Source: Actinomadura sp. NBRC 104425
GTDB lineage: Bacteria; Actinomycetota; Actinomycetes; Streptosporangiales; Streptosporangiaceae
DNA: 64,000 nt
Reading direction: 5' to 3'
Assembly (NCBI RefSeq): GCF_030269545.1
Contig: NZ_BSTN01000002.1
Coordinates: forward strand, 186,001 to 250,000
A program made the translations under genes and the position numbers. Of this stretch, positions 25,118-35,854 are shown piece after piece; position 1 is the stretch's first letter; every line of letters begins with the position of its first letter. Below the pieces are notes generated by a model. It was not told where the DNA came from, searched no databases, and was given only the letters and a program-made list of their open reading frames with translations.

Positions 25118-27514
25118 TCACCGGGCGCGGCGGGAAGGCAGCCGCCGGAACGCAGCCTCCACCCGCGACGCCGCATCGGCCAGACGGCCGCCGACCGCAC
25201 GGGTCACCGACCCGACCGACCCCATCGTGGACGCCGGCAGCAGCCGGGCGCGCAGCCGGGCACGCCGCCCCACGGACGCCGCAATCGCCTCCCGGACGGT
25301 GCGGACGTCCGCCCGCAGCGTCTCCGGCGGCGTCTGGGGGCGGGACGGTGCGTAGCGCGCCAGCTCCTCGGCGTGCGCGATGCGCCCCAGCGCCTGCGAC
25401 GCGGGAGCGTCCAGCTCCAGCAGCTCGCCCAGACGCCGGGCCGCCGCGCGGGGCGTGTCGCTGGGCCGCCACTCCAGACCGTGGTCCAGGGCGTCGGCGC
25501 GCATCTCGCGCCACGCGGCGTGCGCGGCCTCCCCCGGATCGGACGGGGCGCCGCCGGAACGCGACGTCACGCCCGCCCACCGCAGACGGCGGGTCACGTG
25601 CCGGGCCGCCATGGGCGCGGCCAGGAGCAGCAGCGCCAGCAGCACCCCGATGATCCAGCCGACGGGCGCGCCGTCGCCGGACCGCTCGCCGCCGGTGCCG
25701 GCCTGCGCGCCGAGGTCGTCCTGGCGCTGCGCGGTCGCCGACGGCGACGCCGACGCCGAGGCCTCCGGGCTGGTCTCCGTGGGGCCGCTCTCCTCCTCCT
25801 GCGTGCTTGCGGAGCTGCTGGAGACGGTGGGCTCGGAGTAGTCGGGGGTGGCCGCGGTGCCCTGCCCGGCGGCGCCGCTCGGCGTGGGCTCGAACCGCAC
25901 CCAGCCCGCGCCCTCGAAGTACAGCTCGGGCCAGGCGTGCGCGTCGCGGGTGCGCACCTCCCACACCCCCGGGGTGACCTGCGTCCCGGGCGTGTACCCC
26001 ATCGCGACCCGGGCGGGGATGCCCAGGATCCGCGCCAGCAGGGCCATCGAGGCGGCGAACTGCTCGCAGTACCCCCTCTTGTTGTTGATCAGGAAGTCGA
26101 CCAGGTCGCTGCCGCGCTGCGGCGGCTGGGCCGTCAGGTCGTACTGGAACCCGCCGGTCTGGGTGAACCAGCGCTGCAGCATCACCGCCTGGTCGTAGGC
26201 GGTGGCCGCCCCGGCGGTGACCTCGTGCGCCAGCCGGCGCACCTCGCGCGGGATGCGCTCGGGGACGAACGTGTAGCGGTTGTACAGCTCGGTCGGGGTG
26301 CGCCCGGCCAGCCGCAGCTGGGACGCCGTCGGCCGGGCCCGGATGCTGGTGACGGTGTAGGAGCGGCCGCCCGCCGAGTCGCGCAGCGAGTAGATCATCA
26401 GCGACGGGGCGTGCACCCGCCAGTCGCCCTCGATCGACACGCGCGACGGCGCGTACGGCACCGGCAGGAACGACATGTCCCGCACCTGCCGCTGCACCGT
26501 GATCCGCGTGGTGACCTGCCGGGCGGGCACCGAGCTCAGGCCGGGCGGGTCGGGCAGGCGGCGGTCCGACAGCCGGTCCCGGGCCGTGCTCTGCAGCGAG
26601 GAGTAGGTCCAGCGGTCGCCGTCGAACCGGTCCAGCGAGTACAGCCGCAGGTAGTCGGGGCGGTCGGTGTCGTTGCTGCGGTAGCGCAGCACCAGCAGGT
26701 CGTCCTGGCGGGTCAGCTCCCGCTTGAGGCTGACCAGCGGGTCGGGGGTGGTGACGGTCTGCGTGCCGCCGCGCCCGCCGCCGCTGCCCATGCCGAACAT
26801 GCCGCGCGAGTGGATGCCGGGCGTCACCGCCGGGATCAGCACCGCCACGGCCACGGCCGCCACGCCGATGCGGCGCCCCGCCGCCGCCATCACGCCGGTG
26901 TCGGGGCGCGCCGGGGCGTCCGCGGACCGGAACACCAGGTGGCCCCACCCGCCGACCTGCTCGTGGTTGTCGGCGGCCAGCAGCGCCAGATAGCCCAGCG
27001 CGCCGACGCCGAACGCGACCCAGCTGACGCTGTCCTCCCGCACGGCGGCGGGCACGCTGTACATCGCCAGCAGCGGCAGCCCGGCGGGCGCGGCGCGGCG
27101 CAGCCGCACCGCCAGCAGGTCCACCAGCACCGCGACCAGGCCGATCCCCCCGACGGCCAGCAGCAGAATGCCCGGCACCGGCGGCACGGGCGCGGCGTAC
27201 CGGTTGGCCGCGTCCCACCCCTCCCGCGTCAGCTCCCCGAGCCGCCGCAGCGACTCGGGGGTCGGCACCACGCCGAGGAACGCCTCGGACGCGGTGAACC
27301 GCGCGGTCAGGTACAGGTGCAGCGCGGCCAGCCCGCCGACCGCGCCGAACACCGCGGGCCAGCGGAAGTGCCGCGTCGCCAGCCCGGCCGCGGCGACCAC
27401 CGCGACCGCGCCCAGCCCGGACCAGAACCAGGTGCGGCCGGAGAACAGCGGGTACAGGGCCACCGAACCCGCCAGGGCGGCCAGCGCCGCCATGATCGTC
27501 ATGCGTAGTCTCAT
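25118..27514 (-). CDS. Membrane transglutaminase-like protein (DUF3488/TgpA type)
   Basis: 798 residues: six or so N-terminal membrane helices (about 6-235), a beta-rich extracytoplasmic region, a transglutaminase-core domain with Cys483 in K-R-G-Y-C-E-Q-F-A and His526 in D-A-H-A-W-P-E, a Ser/Glu-rich linker (555-610), another helix at about 618-636, and a DUF4129-like cytoplasmic tail. The third triad position is Glu542 in V-R-F-E-P-T-P, where Asp is common. ATG 27514 overlaps the DUF58 stop by 4 nt. With DUF58 and MoxR it makes the widespread MoxR-DUF58-TgpA set, thought to process or remodel envelope proteins. Confidence 0.9.
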   Translation of the reverse strand: MRLRMTIMAALAALAGSVALYPLFSGRTWFWSGLGAVAVVAAAGLATRHFRWPAVFGAVGGLAALHLYLTARFTASEAFLGVVPTPESLRRLGELTREGWDAANRYAAPVPPVPGILLLAVGGIGLVAVLVDLLAVRLRRAAPAGLPLLAMYSVPAAVREDSVSWVAFGVGALGYLALLAADNHEQVGGWGHLVFRSADAPARPDTGVMAAAGRRIGVAAVAVAVLIPAVTPGIHSRGMFGMGSGGGRGGTQTVTTPDPLVSLKRELTRQDDLLVLRYRSNDTDRPDYLRLYSLDRFDGDRWTYSSLQSTARDRLSDRRLPDPPGLSSVPARQVTTRITVQRQVRDMSFLPVPYAPSRVSIEGDWRVHAPSLMIYSLRDSAGGRSYTVTSIRARPTASQLRLAGRTPTELYNRYTFVPERIPREVRRLAHEVTAGAATAYDQAVMLQRWFTQTGGFQYDLTAQPPQRGSDLVDFLINNKRGYCEQFAASMALLARILGIPARVAMGYTPGTQVTPGVWEVRTRDAHAWPELYFEGAGWVRFEPTPSGAAGQGTAATPDYSEPTVSSSSASTQEEESGPTETSPEASASASPSATAQRQDDLGAQAGTGGERSGDGAPVGWIIGVLLALLLLAAPMAARHVTRRLRWAGVTSRSGGAPSDPGEAAHAAWREMRADALDHGLEWRPSDTPRAAARRLGELLELDAPASQALGRIAHAEELARYAPSRPQTPPETLRADVRTVREAIAASVGRRARLRARLLPASTMGSVGSVTRAVGGRLADAASRVEAAFRRLPSRRAR

Positions 27515-28785
27515 GCGCCGTCCGTCATGCGAATCGTCCGCCCCGGGTCCGCGGACGCCTCGGCGGCCGCCGACCACGCGCCGGCCAGCTCCGCCGCGGT
27601 CCGCAGGCGCACCACGCGCCAGCCCGCCGACTCCAGCAGCCGCGCCGCCGCCTGCGGATCGGTGCCCGTGTCGACGTCCTCGCCGCCCTCCACCAGGACG
27701 GCGACGAACGTGCCGGTGCCGCGCCGCACCGCCGCCACCGTCCGCGCCTCCTCGGCCGTCAGCGCCCCGAACGCCGCGACGACCAGCCCGTCGCCCCCGC
27801 CGTCGGGCCCGCGCAGCGCGGCCATGCCGCGGGTCAGCGACGGCTCGGCGGAGTGCCGGACCGCCGCCAGCACGTCCAGCAGCAGCCCCTCGGCCGCGCC
27901 CGGGACGTCGGCCGTCCTGGGCAGCCGCTCGCCGGCGTCGGTGACCAGCCGCAGCGCCAGCCCGGCCTGCCCCAGGTGCACGCCGACCGACGCGACCACC
28001 GACACGGCCTGCTCGAATGACGACAGCGGGCCGTCCCCCACGTGGGCGGCCCGCCGCGTGTCCAGGAACAGGGTGCCGCTGCTCTGCAGCTGCTGCTCCT
28101 CGCGCCGCACCATCAGCTCGCCGCGCCGCGCGGTGGACCGCCAGTGCACCCGGCGCAGGTCGTCGCCGTGCCGGTACTCGCGGGGCGTCACGTCGTCCTC
28201 GCCGACGGTGGCCACCGCGTGCGCCAGGCTGTCGCCGCCACCCGCCCACGCCCCGGCCGGCCGGCCCTGCGGCAGCGGCACGATCGGCGGCGTGACGGTG
28301 AGGGTGTCGGCCATGCTGAACGAGCGCACCATCTCCACCATGCCGAACGGGTCGGCCAGCCGCACCACCAGCGGCCCGAGCCGGTACCGGCCGCGCCGGT
28401 CGGACCGGACGCGGTAGCCGAGCTCCCGGGCCCCGCCGGCCTCCAGCCGGTCGAGCACGAACCGGGCCCGCCCGCCGAGGGCGTGCGGGACCTGGTCCTC
28501 CACCATCAGCAGGCCGCTCGGCAGCCGCGACACGTTCTCCAGCCGCAGGTCGACGCGGGCCTCGTGGCCGACCGGCAGCCGCACCGGCTCCAGCCGCCGG
28601 GCGCACGCCAGCCGGTAGCGGGTGCGCGACACCGCCAGCGTGGACAGCAGCGGCAGCGCCAGGACGAGCATGCCGGCCCGCAGCAGATCGCGCTCACCGA
28701 GCACGAACGCGCACACGATCGCGGTGGCCCCGGCGGCCACGAACGACCGCCCCCGCGTGGTCAGGCCGGACAGCGCACGTCTCAC
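27511..28785 (-). CDS. DUF58 (VWA-like) protein
   Basis: 424 residues with two N-terminal hydrophobic segments (about 13-50) and the DUF58 core, recognised by D-P-F-G-M near 144 and the signature Y-R-H-G-D-D-L-R-R-V-H-W-R-S-T-A-R near 210. A degenerate VWA fold follows. DUF58 proteins work with MoxR AAA ATPases, probably as the target or adaptor. GTG 28785 starts 1 nt after the moxR stop, and the 3' end overlaps the transglutaminase gene by 4 nt. Confidence 0.9.
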   Translation of the reverse strand: MRRALSGLTTRGRSFVAAGATAIVCAFVLGERDLLRAGMLVLALPLLSTLAVSRTRYRLACARRLEPVRLPVGHEARVDLRLENVSRLPSGLLMVEDQVPHALGGRARFVLDRLEAGGARELGYRVRSDRRGRYRLGPLVVRLADPFGMVEMVRSFSMADTLTVTPPIVPLPQGRPAGAWAGGGDSLAHAVATVGEDDVTPREYRHGDDLRRVHWRSTARRGELMVRREEQQLQSSGTLFLDTRRAAHVGDGPLSSFEQAVSVVASVGVHLGQAGLALRLVTDAGERLPRTADVPGAAEGLLLDVLAAVRHSAEPSLTRGMAALRGPDGGGDGLVVAAFGALTAEEARTVAAVRRGTGTFVAVLVEGGEDVDTGTDPQAAARLLESAGWRVVRLRTAAELAGAWSAAAEASADPGRTIRMTDGA

Positions 28786-28786
28786 G

Positions 28787-29860
<1,074 letters not shown>

Positions 29861-29874
29861 CAACAACCCTCCTC

Positions 29875-30343
29875 AGCCGTCCGGCCTCGCGATGTCCGCC
29901 CGGGTTCCGCCGAGTGGTACGGACGCCGGGCCGTGCGCGGCCGGTGCGACGTTCTATTGACTTGCCCAACCCCTGACAGTACGTCCTCGGGCGTCGCGTC
30001 GCGATGTCCGCGCGGAACGGGTCGCCCGCTCCCGACGCGGCCCCGCGCGCACACCGCGGCGTGTGCGACGACGGCGTCACGCTGCGGAGCCGCACCGGCA
30101 CGAACCGCCCCCTCCACTCATCCCCACACAGCATCGCGGGGCACTTGACAAGACGGCATAAAGGCGCCCGCGGCGGTGCCTTCCCGGTGCCGCGCCGGCG
30201 CGTCCGGCACGCCGCGTGGGCCCTCCGGAAGGCCCCGCCCCGCCGCCCGGCGCGGCGGGGCCCCGCGCCGCCCCCCACCCCGCTCCACCCCCGTGACCTG
30301 CGGATTTGCTCGCGATTGCGGCCTGGGAAGCGTGTTCAACTAG
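29875..30343. other. Spacer between moxR and mraZ
   Basis: No protein-coding frame is convincing here. On the plus strand TTGACT (29957-29962) stands 17 nt before TACGTC (29980-29985), a weak promoter pointing toward mraZ. A 9-bp hairpin (30238-30246 with 30252-30260, CCCCGCCGC and complement) may terminate or attenuate reads into mraZ. The moxR promoter must also lie here but I cannot place it. Confidence 0.4.
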
Positions 30344-30385
30344 TTGACGGTGGGGAAGAGTGGAGTACAGTGGGGCGCCGTGGGG
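30344..30385 (+). promoter_or_regulatory. mraZ promoter overlaid by four MraZ boxes
   Basis: TTGACG (30344-30349), a 16-nt spacer and TACAGT (30366-30371) form a good sigma-70-type promoter. Over and past it lie GTGGGG, GTGGAG, GTGGGG and GTGGGG at 30350, 30360, 30370 and 30380, exactly 10 bp apart with 4-nt gaps. MraZ of E. coli binds GTGGGN repeats of this spacing and represses the division cluster, so autoregulation by the next gene is expected. Confidence 0.85.
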
Positions 30386-30425
30386 GGTGTCAGCGCCCCG
30401 CACGGCGCGGGGAGGTGGGGGCCCG

Positions 30426-30857
30426 ATGTTCCTAGGCACCCACACGCCGCGCCTCGACGACAAGGGACGACTGTTCCTGCCGGCGAAGTACCGTGAGGAG
30501 CTGTCGGGGGGATTGGTGATCACGAAGGGCCAGGAACGCTGCCTCTACGTCTTCCCCATGGCAGAGTTCCAGCGCATCACCGAGGCTCTCCGTGCGGCAC
30601 CGGTCACCGAGAGGTCCGTGCGGGCCTACAGCCGGGTCTTCTTCGCCAGCGCGTCCGACGAGGTCCCCGACAAGCAGGGACGCATCACGATCCCGCCGCC
30701 GCTGCGCGCCTACGCGGGGCTCAAACGCGACTGCACCGTGATCGGGGCCAACACGCGCCTGGAGATCTGGGACACGCCCGCGTGGGAGAGCTACCTGGAA
30801 CGGGAGGAGCAGGCGTTCGCCGAGATCTCGGAGGAGGTGTTGCCCGGGATCCTGTGA
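30426..30857 (+). CDS. mraZ: Transcriptional regulator MraZ
   Basis: 143 residues, two AbrB-like swapped-hairpin domains: [22 protein letters not shown] at the N-terminus and [13 protein letters not shown] in the second half, each with the D-x-x-G-R signature. First gene of the division/cell-wall cluster and its DNA-binding repressor. RBS GGAGG lies upstream of ATG 30426. A 674-nt untranslated gap separates it from rsmH, so rsmH onward probably has an extra promoter or RNA control. Confidence 0.96.
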   Translation: MFLGTHTPRLDDKGRLFLPAKYREELSGGLVITKGQERCLYVFPMAEFQRITEALRAAPVTERSVRAYSRVFFASASDEVPDKQGRITIPPPLRAYAGLKRDCTVIGANTRLEIWDTPAWESYLEREEQAFAEISEEVLPGIL

Positions 30858-31531
30858 CGTTCCACACGTCGGTCCGCCGAGCGGGCACGGGCCCGTGCGC
30901 ACCGGCTCGCAGCCGGTCCAGCCGGGTCCGCAGAGTGCTCCAGGGGCCGCCCCTGGAGGCCCGGAACGGCGGTCGGCCCGCGTTCGGCCAGGTCTCCAGC
31001 CGCTCTCCGGTGCCATCTGGCGCAGCTTCCCCGGTGCCAGAGGGCGACCCCCGCGACACCGCGGTTCTTCCTCAAGGGCAGCGGATGGGGACCTGGCCGG
31101 GCGAGGCCGGGGCGGGCACCCCTGCTCGCCGGCCCGCGGCCGGTTGCGCGGGGGCTCGCGGTGTCTCCCGGGGAGACTCCCGGATTTCCCGAGGCGCGGT
31201 CCGCGTCCACCAGGCCTTCCGTCCGGCTCGCGCGACCGTCCCGAGTGCGGGACCCGGACATCGGGCTCCGTCCGGGGCCGGATGTTCCGCAGGGGAGAGC
31301 AGCCCTTCGCCATCACGGGGTGCGGTTCTCGTCCGGCGGCACTGGGCAGGCCGCGGGGACGGCAGGACCCTTGTACAGGGGGAAGAGTTCCTGTTCCTCT
31401 GGCCTATGGCCGGTTTGCCGGGGATTTTTCCAGGGGAGACGTCCGCCGGAACTCCCCGACGGGGGCGCCGGGGGAGGTGCGGCCGACGAAAGCCACGTAG
31501 TCCGCGAGCGAGGCGGCGCAAGGGGGTGAGC
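30858..31531 (+). other. Long mraZ-rsmH spacer, candidate mraW RNA motif region
   Basis: 674 nt without a convincing gene: frames open through it show no family match, and their codon bias differs from neighbouring genes. Structured DNA is present: GTCTCCC-G-GGGAGAC (31163-31177) overlaps GGGAG-A-CTCCC (31171-31181), and GGGGAGA recurs near 31292 and 31434. An mraW RNA motif is described upstream of mraW (rsmH) in actinobacteria and would lie here; I could not align its consensus from memory. CCGGTTTGCCGG followed by GGATTTTT (about 31410-31429) could be an attenuator. Confidence 0.35.
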
Positions 31532-32587
31532 ATGGACGCGGGCGACAACGCGACCGTGGCCGGTCACGTACCGGTCATGCTCGATCGCGTGCTGGCACTG
31601 CTCGGGCCCGCCGTCCAGGCCGCCGGCCCGGCCGCCGAGCGCGGCCCCGGCGGGCAGCCGGCCGGCGCGCCGGTCTACGTGGACGCGACCCTGGGCCTGG
31701 GCGGCCACGCCGAGGCCATGCTGCGCGCCCATCCCGGGCTGCGCCTGATCGGAATCGACCGCGACACCACCGCGCTGGAGCGGTCCGCGCGGCGGCTGGC
31801 CCCCTTCGCCGACCGCATCATCGCCTTGGAGCACGCCGTCTACGACGCGGTGCCCGAGGTGCTGCACCGGCTGGGCGTGCCCGCGGTCGACGCCGTGCTG
31901 TTCGACCTCGGGGTGTCGTCCCCGCAGCTCGACGAGGCCGAGCGCGGCTTCGCCTATTCCTATGACGCCCCCCTGGACATGCGGATGGACCGCACCCAGA
32001 GCCTGACCGCCGCCGAGGTCGTCAACGGCTACCCGCCCGCCGAGCTCGCCCGCATCCTGCGCGAGTACGGGGAGGAGCGGTTCGCCCAGCGCATCGCGGC
32101 CGCGATCGTGCGCGAGCGGCGGCGCGCCCCGCTGGAGTCCACCAAGCGCCTGGCCGACCTGGTGCGCTCGGCGATCCCGGCGGCGACGCGGCGCACCGGG
32201 GGCAACCCGGCCAAGCGCACCTTCCAGGCGCTGCGCATCGAGGTGAACGGCGAGCTGGACACCTGGCGGCGGGCGCTGCCCGCCGCGCTGGACGCGCTGC
32301 GCGTCGGCGGCCGCGTCGTCGTGCTCAGCTACCACTCGCTGGAGGACCGCATCACCAAGCGGGTCCTGGCCGAGCAGGCGGCCGACACCACCCCGCCGGG
32401 CCTGCCCGTCCCGCTGCCCGAGCACCGGCCGCGGTTCCGGCTGCTGACGCGCGGGGCCGAACTGCCGTCCGACGAGGAGACCACGACCAACCCGCGTGCC
32501 GCCTCGGTCCGGCTGCGCGCCGCCGAGCGGGTGCGTGAGAACCCGGGGGCGGGGGATCCCCCGGGCAGCCGCAGGGAGGCGAGATGA
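31532..32587 (+). CDS. rsmH: 16S rRNA (cytosine1402-N4)-methyltransferase
   Basis: 351-residue RsmH (MraW), which methylates C1402 in the ribosomal P site. H-V-P-V-M-L-D near 12, the SAM loop [10 protein letters not shown] at 51-60, [11 protein letters not shown] near 129 and [12 protein letters not shown] all match. An alanine/proline insertion at about 27-46 is longer than in most homologues. ATG 32 kb-proximal start 31532 has AGGGGG 5 nt before; in-frame GTG 31526 is possible. Its stop overlaps the next ATG by 4 nt. Confidence 0.96.
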   Translation: MDAGDNATVAGHVPVMLDRVLALLGPAVQAAGPAAERGPGGQPAGAPVYVDATLGLGGHAEAMLRAHPGLRLIGIDRDTTALERSARRLAPFADRIIALEHAVYDAVPEVLHRLGVPAVDAVLFDLGVSSPQLDEAERGFAYSYDAPLDMRMDRTQSLTAAEVVNGYPPAELARILREYGEERFAQRIAAAIVRERRRAPLESTKRLADLVRSAIPAATRRTGGNPAKRTFQALRIEVNGELDTWRRALPAALDALRVGGRVVVLSYHSLEDRITKRVLAEQAADTTPPGLPVPLPEHRPRFRLLTRGAELPSDEETTTNPRAASVRLRAAERVRENPGAGDPPGSRREAR

Positions 32588-33507
32588 CCACGACCACGCG
32601 CCCGCCGGGGGCCGCCAAACCGCCGGGCAGGGGGCGCCGGGGCCGCGCCGCCGACCGCGACGCCGACCGCGACGCGGGCACGCCGGCCGCGCGCAAGGGC
32701 AGGACGCCGGGCAGGCCCGCCGGCGACGCGGCCGCCGAGCCCGCCGCCTCCGGCCGCACGCGCAGGCCGGGCCGGGCGTCCGGCGCGTCCGCGGGGCGTG
32801 CGGCGGGGGCGGCGCGTCCGCGCCCGGCCGCGCCGCCCCGCCCCGGCAAGACGGCCGGCAAGACGGCCGGCACGGCGGCAAAGGCGCCCGGCAAGGCGCC
32901 CAAGGCGGGGGCCGAGCCGGCGCAGCCGTCCAGGGCCGCCAAGGCCGCCGGGCGGGCCGAGTCCGGCGCGCCGCGTCCCGCCGCCCGGCGCAGCACGGCG
33001 CCGCCGCGCACGCCGTTCGTGCTGCTGATCGTCGGGCTGCTCGGCGGCGCGCTGGTCAGCCTGCTGCTGCTCAACACGGTGCTGGCGGAGGACGCGTTCA
33101 CGCTGACCCGGCTGCAGAAGAGCAACAAGCTGCTCGCCCAGCAGAAGCAGGCGCTGCAGGAGGACATCGCCCGGGAGGAGTCGCCGGCGATCCTGGCGCA
33201 GCGGGCCGAGGCGCTCGGCATGGTGCGGCCCTCCCAGGTCGCCTATCTCGACGAGCCCACCGGCCGGGTGATCGGCGGTCCGGTGCGCCCGGTGCCGCAC
33301 GCCGCGGCCGCCACCGCGGGCGCCGCGGGCGTCGTCGGCATCCCCGGCGCCGTGGTGCCGGGCGACGGCGTGCCGACCTCCTCCGACACCGGCGCGTCCG
33401 GCGGGCAGAGCGGCACCGGCCAGACGCAGAACGGGCAGACGCAGAACGGGCAGACGCAGCGGCCGTCCGCGCAGCGGTCCGGCACGCCCGCCACCGGGGC
33501 GCCGTGA
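32584..33507 (+). CDS. ftsL: FtsL-like septal membrane protein with long basic tail
   Basis: 307-residue bitopic protein in the ftsL position. Residues 1-140 are an Ala/Arg/Lys/Pro-rich, disordered cytoplasmic tail with [14 protein letters not shown] repeats. One helix (about 142-162, [12 protein letters not shown]) is followed by a leucine-zipper-like segment [16 protein letters not shown] and A-E-A-L-G-M-V-R-P, the FtsL/DivIC core that joins FtsQ and FtsB in activating FtsWI. The C-terminus is a Ser/Gly/Gln tail with two 15-nt repeats at 33421-33450. Actinobacterial FtsL proteins often have tails, but most are shorter. Confidence 0.8.
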   Translation: MTTTTRPPGAAKPPGRGRRGRAADRDADRDAGTPAARKGRTPGRPAGDAAAEPAASGRTRRPGRASGASAGRAAGAARPRPAAPPRPGKTAGKTAGTAAKAPGKAPKAGAEPAQPSRAAKAAGRAESGAPRPAARRSTAPPRTPFVLLIVGLLGGALVSLLLLNTVLAEDAFTLTRLQKSNKLLAQQKQALQEDIAREESPAILAQRAEALGMVRPSQVAYLDEPTGRVIGGPVRPVPHAAAATAGAAGVVGIPGAVVPGDGVPTSSDTGASGGQSGTGQTQNGQTQNGQTQRPSAQRSGTPATGAP

Positions 33508-33535
33508 GCGTGAGGCACGCCGAGGGAGTGACGCG

Positions 33536-35806
33536 GTGACGACTCGGCCGGGACGCGGTACGGCGGGGCCGCCGCCCGGCCGCCGGGGCGGCCCGCAGGG
33601 ACGCGGTCCCCGCGGGGCGGGGGCGCGCCCTGAGGACAGGAGCGAGAAGAGCGGCCCCGGCGCGGCACGGGCGTCCGGCCGCCCGGCGGGCGGTGCGCCG
33701 AAGACGCCGGGTGCGGGCACGCCTCGGCGCCCCGCGCGCGGTGCCGCCGTGCCGCCGCCCCGCAAGGGCGAGCCGGGCGGCGCCGTCCCCCAGCGCACCC
33801 CTCCCCGCGACAGGGGCAAGGACAGGGAGCCGGGCGGCAAGGCCGCGGCCAAGCCGGCGAGCAAATCGGCGAGCAAGCCGCAGAGTGAGACGGCGGGCAG
33901 GACGACGCGTCCGCGCGCCAAAGGCGCCGCGCCCAAAGGCGCCGCCAGGGAGTCCGGCAGGGCGTCCGCGAAGGCGTCCGCCAAGGCCGACGGCAAGGGG
34001 CGGCCAAGGAAGGGCGGCGGGCCGCCGGGGCCGCCGCGCCCGCCGCGACGGCCCCGGCCGCGCGTCCCGTTCCGCCGCCGGGACCCGATCAAGCGGCTGA
34101 ACGCCGGGCTGCTGGTGGTGGCGTTCGTGCTGTCGCTGTTCGCCGGGCGGCTGGTGCAGTTGCAGACGATCGAGTCGGCGAGCTACACCGAGCGGGCCAA
34201 GCGGCAGCGGCTGCAGACCATCGACCTGCCGGCGGTGCGCGGCGATATCACCGACGCCCAGGGCAACCCGCTGGCCATGACCGTGGAGGCGCGCGCCGTC
34301 TTCGCCGACCCCCTCATGATCGAGCCCAAGGACCGGCAGAAGGTGGTGTCCAAGCTGGCGCCGATGCTGGGCCTGGACCCGGACTACGTCATGAAGGTGA
34401 TCAGCAAGACCGGCAGCAGGTTCGAGTACCTGGCGCACGGGGTGCGGCCCGACCGGGCCCGGCTGGTCACCGCCGAGAAGCTGCCCGGCATCGGCACGCT
34501 GCCGGAGTACCGGCGCGAGTACCCCAACGACGACCTGGCCGCGGGCGTCATCGGGTTCGTCAACGCCGAGGGCGAGGGCGGCGCCGGGCTGGAGTACTCC
34601 ATGAACAAGCTGCTGGCCGGCCGGGCCGGGTGGCAGCGCGTGGAGATCAGCCCCGAGGGGCAGCACATCCCCATGGGCGAGGACCAGAAGCAGCCCTCGG
34701 TGCCCGGCCGCGGGCTGCGCCTGACCCTGCTGCGCGACCTGCAGTACAAGGCGCAGGAGGCGATCGAGGAGCGGGTGCGCGAGACCGGCGCCCGCAACGG
34801 CAGCGTCATCGTCATGGACGTGCGCACCGGGCAGCTGCTGGCGCTGGCGTCCGCGCCCGGCTACGACCCCAACGACTACGGCCGCTACTCCGAGGAGCGC
34901 TGGAACAGCCCCATCGTCCGCGAGGCCTACGAGCCCGGCAGCACCGGCAAGGTGATCACCGCGGCCGCGGTCATGGAGAAGGGCGGCGTCACGCCGGAAA
35001 CCCCGTTCACCGTGCCGTACAGCATCACCCGCTACGACCGCACGTTCCACGACTCGCACCAGCACCCCACGCAGCGGCTGACGTTCGCCGGCGTGCTGGC
35101 CACCTCCAGCAACGTCGGCACCATCCTGGCCAGCGAGCGGATCTCCCAGCAGACGCTCTACCAGTTCCTGCGCGCCTTCGGCTTCGGGGAGAAGACGAAC
35201 ATCGGGCTGCCGGGCGAGACCGCCGGAAGCCTCAACCCGCCGAGCAAGTGGTCGGGCACCGACCGGTACCCGATCTCGTACGGGCAGACGGTGTCGGTGA
35301 ACGCGCTGCAGATGGCCAGCGTCTACGCCACCATCGCCAACAACGGCGTCCGGGTCGCCCCCAACCTGGTCCTGGGCAGCACGGGCGAGGATGGATCGTT
35401 CACCCCCGCCCCGGCGCCCGAGCGCCGCCAGGTGATCAGCGCCGACACCGCCCGCAAGCTGCGCGACATGCTGGAGGGCGTCACCTCCGAGGAGGGCACC
35501 GCCCCCAAGGCGCGCATCAAGGGCTACCGGGTGGCGGGCAAGACCGGCACCGCGGAGATCGTCAACCCCTCCTGCGGATGCTACCGGGGCGGCGGCTACA
35601 CCGCCTCCTTTGCCGGATTCGCACCCGCCGATGACCCTCAGCTGGTGGTTCAGGTGGTCCTGCAGAACCCGCGGCGGGGAAGCCACTATGGTGGCGATGC
35701 TGCCGCGCCGGTGTTCAAGGACGTGATGAGCTTCGCGCTGCAGACCCGGAAGATCCCGCCGACGGGAAGCAAACCGCCGACCGTCAAGATCTACGCCCGG
35801 GACTGA
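33536..35806 (+). CDS. ftsI: Septal peptidoglycan transpeptidase (FtsI/PBP3-type)
   Basis: 756-residue class B penicillin-binding protein. Residues 1-185 are a Lys/Arg/Pro/Gly-rich tail, then one membrane helix (about 188-205), the dimerisation/pedestal domain (V-R-G-D-I-T-D-A-Q-G-N-P-L-A near 235), and the transpeptidase with S-T-G-K at 469-472, S-S-N at 524-526 and K-T-G-T at 669-672. It crosslinks septal glycan with FtsW. Homologues usually have 20-60 cytoplasmic residues (longer in some actinobacteria), so this tail is unusual. Start GTG 33536, RBS GAGGGAG. Confidence 0.95.
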   Translation: MTTRPGRGTAGPPPGRRGGPQGRGPRGAGARPEDRSEKSGPGAARASGRPAGGAPKTPGAGTPRRPARGAAVPPPRKGEPGGAVPQRTPPRDRGKDREPGGKAAAKPASKSASKPQSETAGRTTRPRAKGAAPKGAARESGRASAKASAKADGKGRPRKGGGPPGPPRPPRRPRPRVPFRRRDPIKRLNAGLLVVAFVLSLFAGRLVQLQTIESASYTERAKRQRLQTIDLPAVRGDITDAQGNPLAMTVEARAVFADPLMIEPKDRQKVVSKLAPMLGLDPDYVMKVISKTGSRFEYLAHGVRPDRARLVTAEKLPGIGTLPEYRREYPNDDLAAGVIGFVNAEGEGGAGLEYSMNKLLAGRAGWQRVEISPEGQHIPMGEDQKQPSVPGRGLRLTLLRDLQYKAQEAIEERVRETGARNGSVIVMDVRTGQLLALASAPGYDPNDYGRYSEERWNSPIVREAYEPGSTGKVITAAAVMEKGGVTPETPFTVPYSITRYDRTFHDSHQHPTQRLTFAGVLATSSNVGTILASERISQQTLYQFLRAFGFGEKTNIGLPGETAGSLNPPSKWSGTDRYPISYGQTVSVNALQMASVYATIANNGVRVAPNLVLGSTGEDGSFTPAPAPERRQVISADTARKLRDMLEGVTSEEGTAPKARIKGYRVAGKTGTAEIVNPSCGCYRGGGYTASFAGFAPADDPQLVVQVVLQNPRRGSHYGGDAAAPVFKDVMSFALQTRKIPPTGSKPPTVKIYARD

Positions 35807-35854
35807 CCGCAGCGAGTACCCTCTCTCGCCGTGAGTTCAGCATCGGCAGCCGCG

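Noticed and set aside
25118..28606. One 1,162-codon minus-strand frame joining DUF58 and the transglutaminase
   Set aside because: The upstream part is the wrong frame of the DUF58 gene. The transglutaminase starts at ATG 27514 with the usual 4-nt overlap, so there is no fusion protein.
30145..30162. TTGACA followed by CATAAA as a promoter for mraZ
   Set aside because: The spacing between the hexamers is only about 6 nt, and no -10 lies at 16-18 nt. The site at 30344 is far better.
30782..31531. Upstream extension of the rsmH frame by 250 codons
   Set aside because: RsmH homology begins at 31532, where an RBS lies. The extension has no family similarity and atypical composition, and would overlap mraZ.
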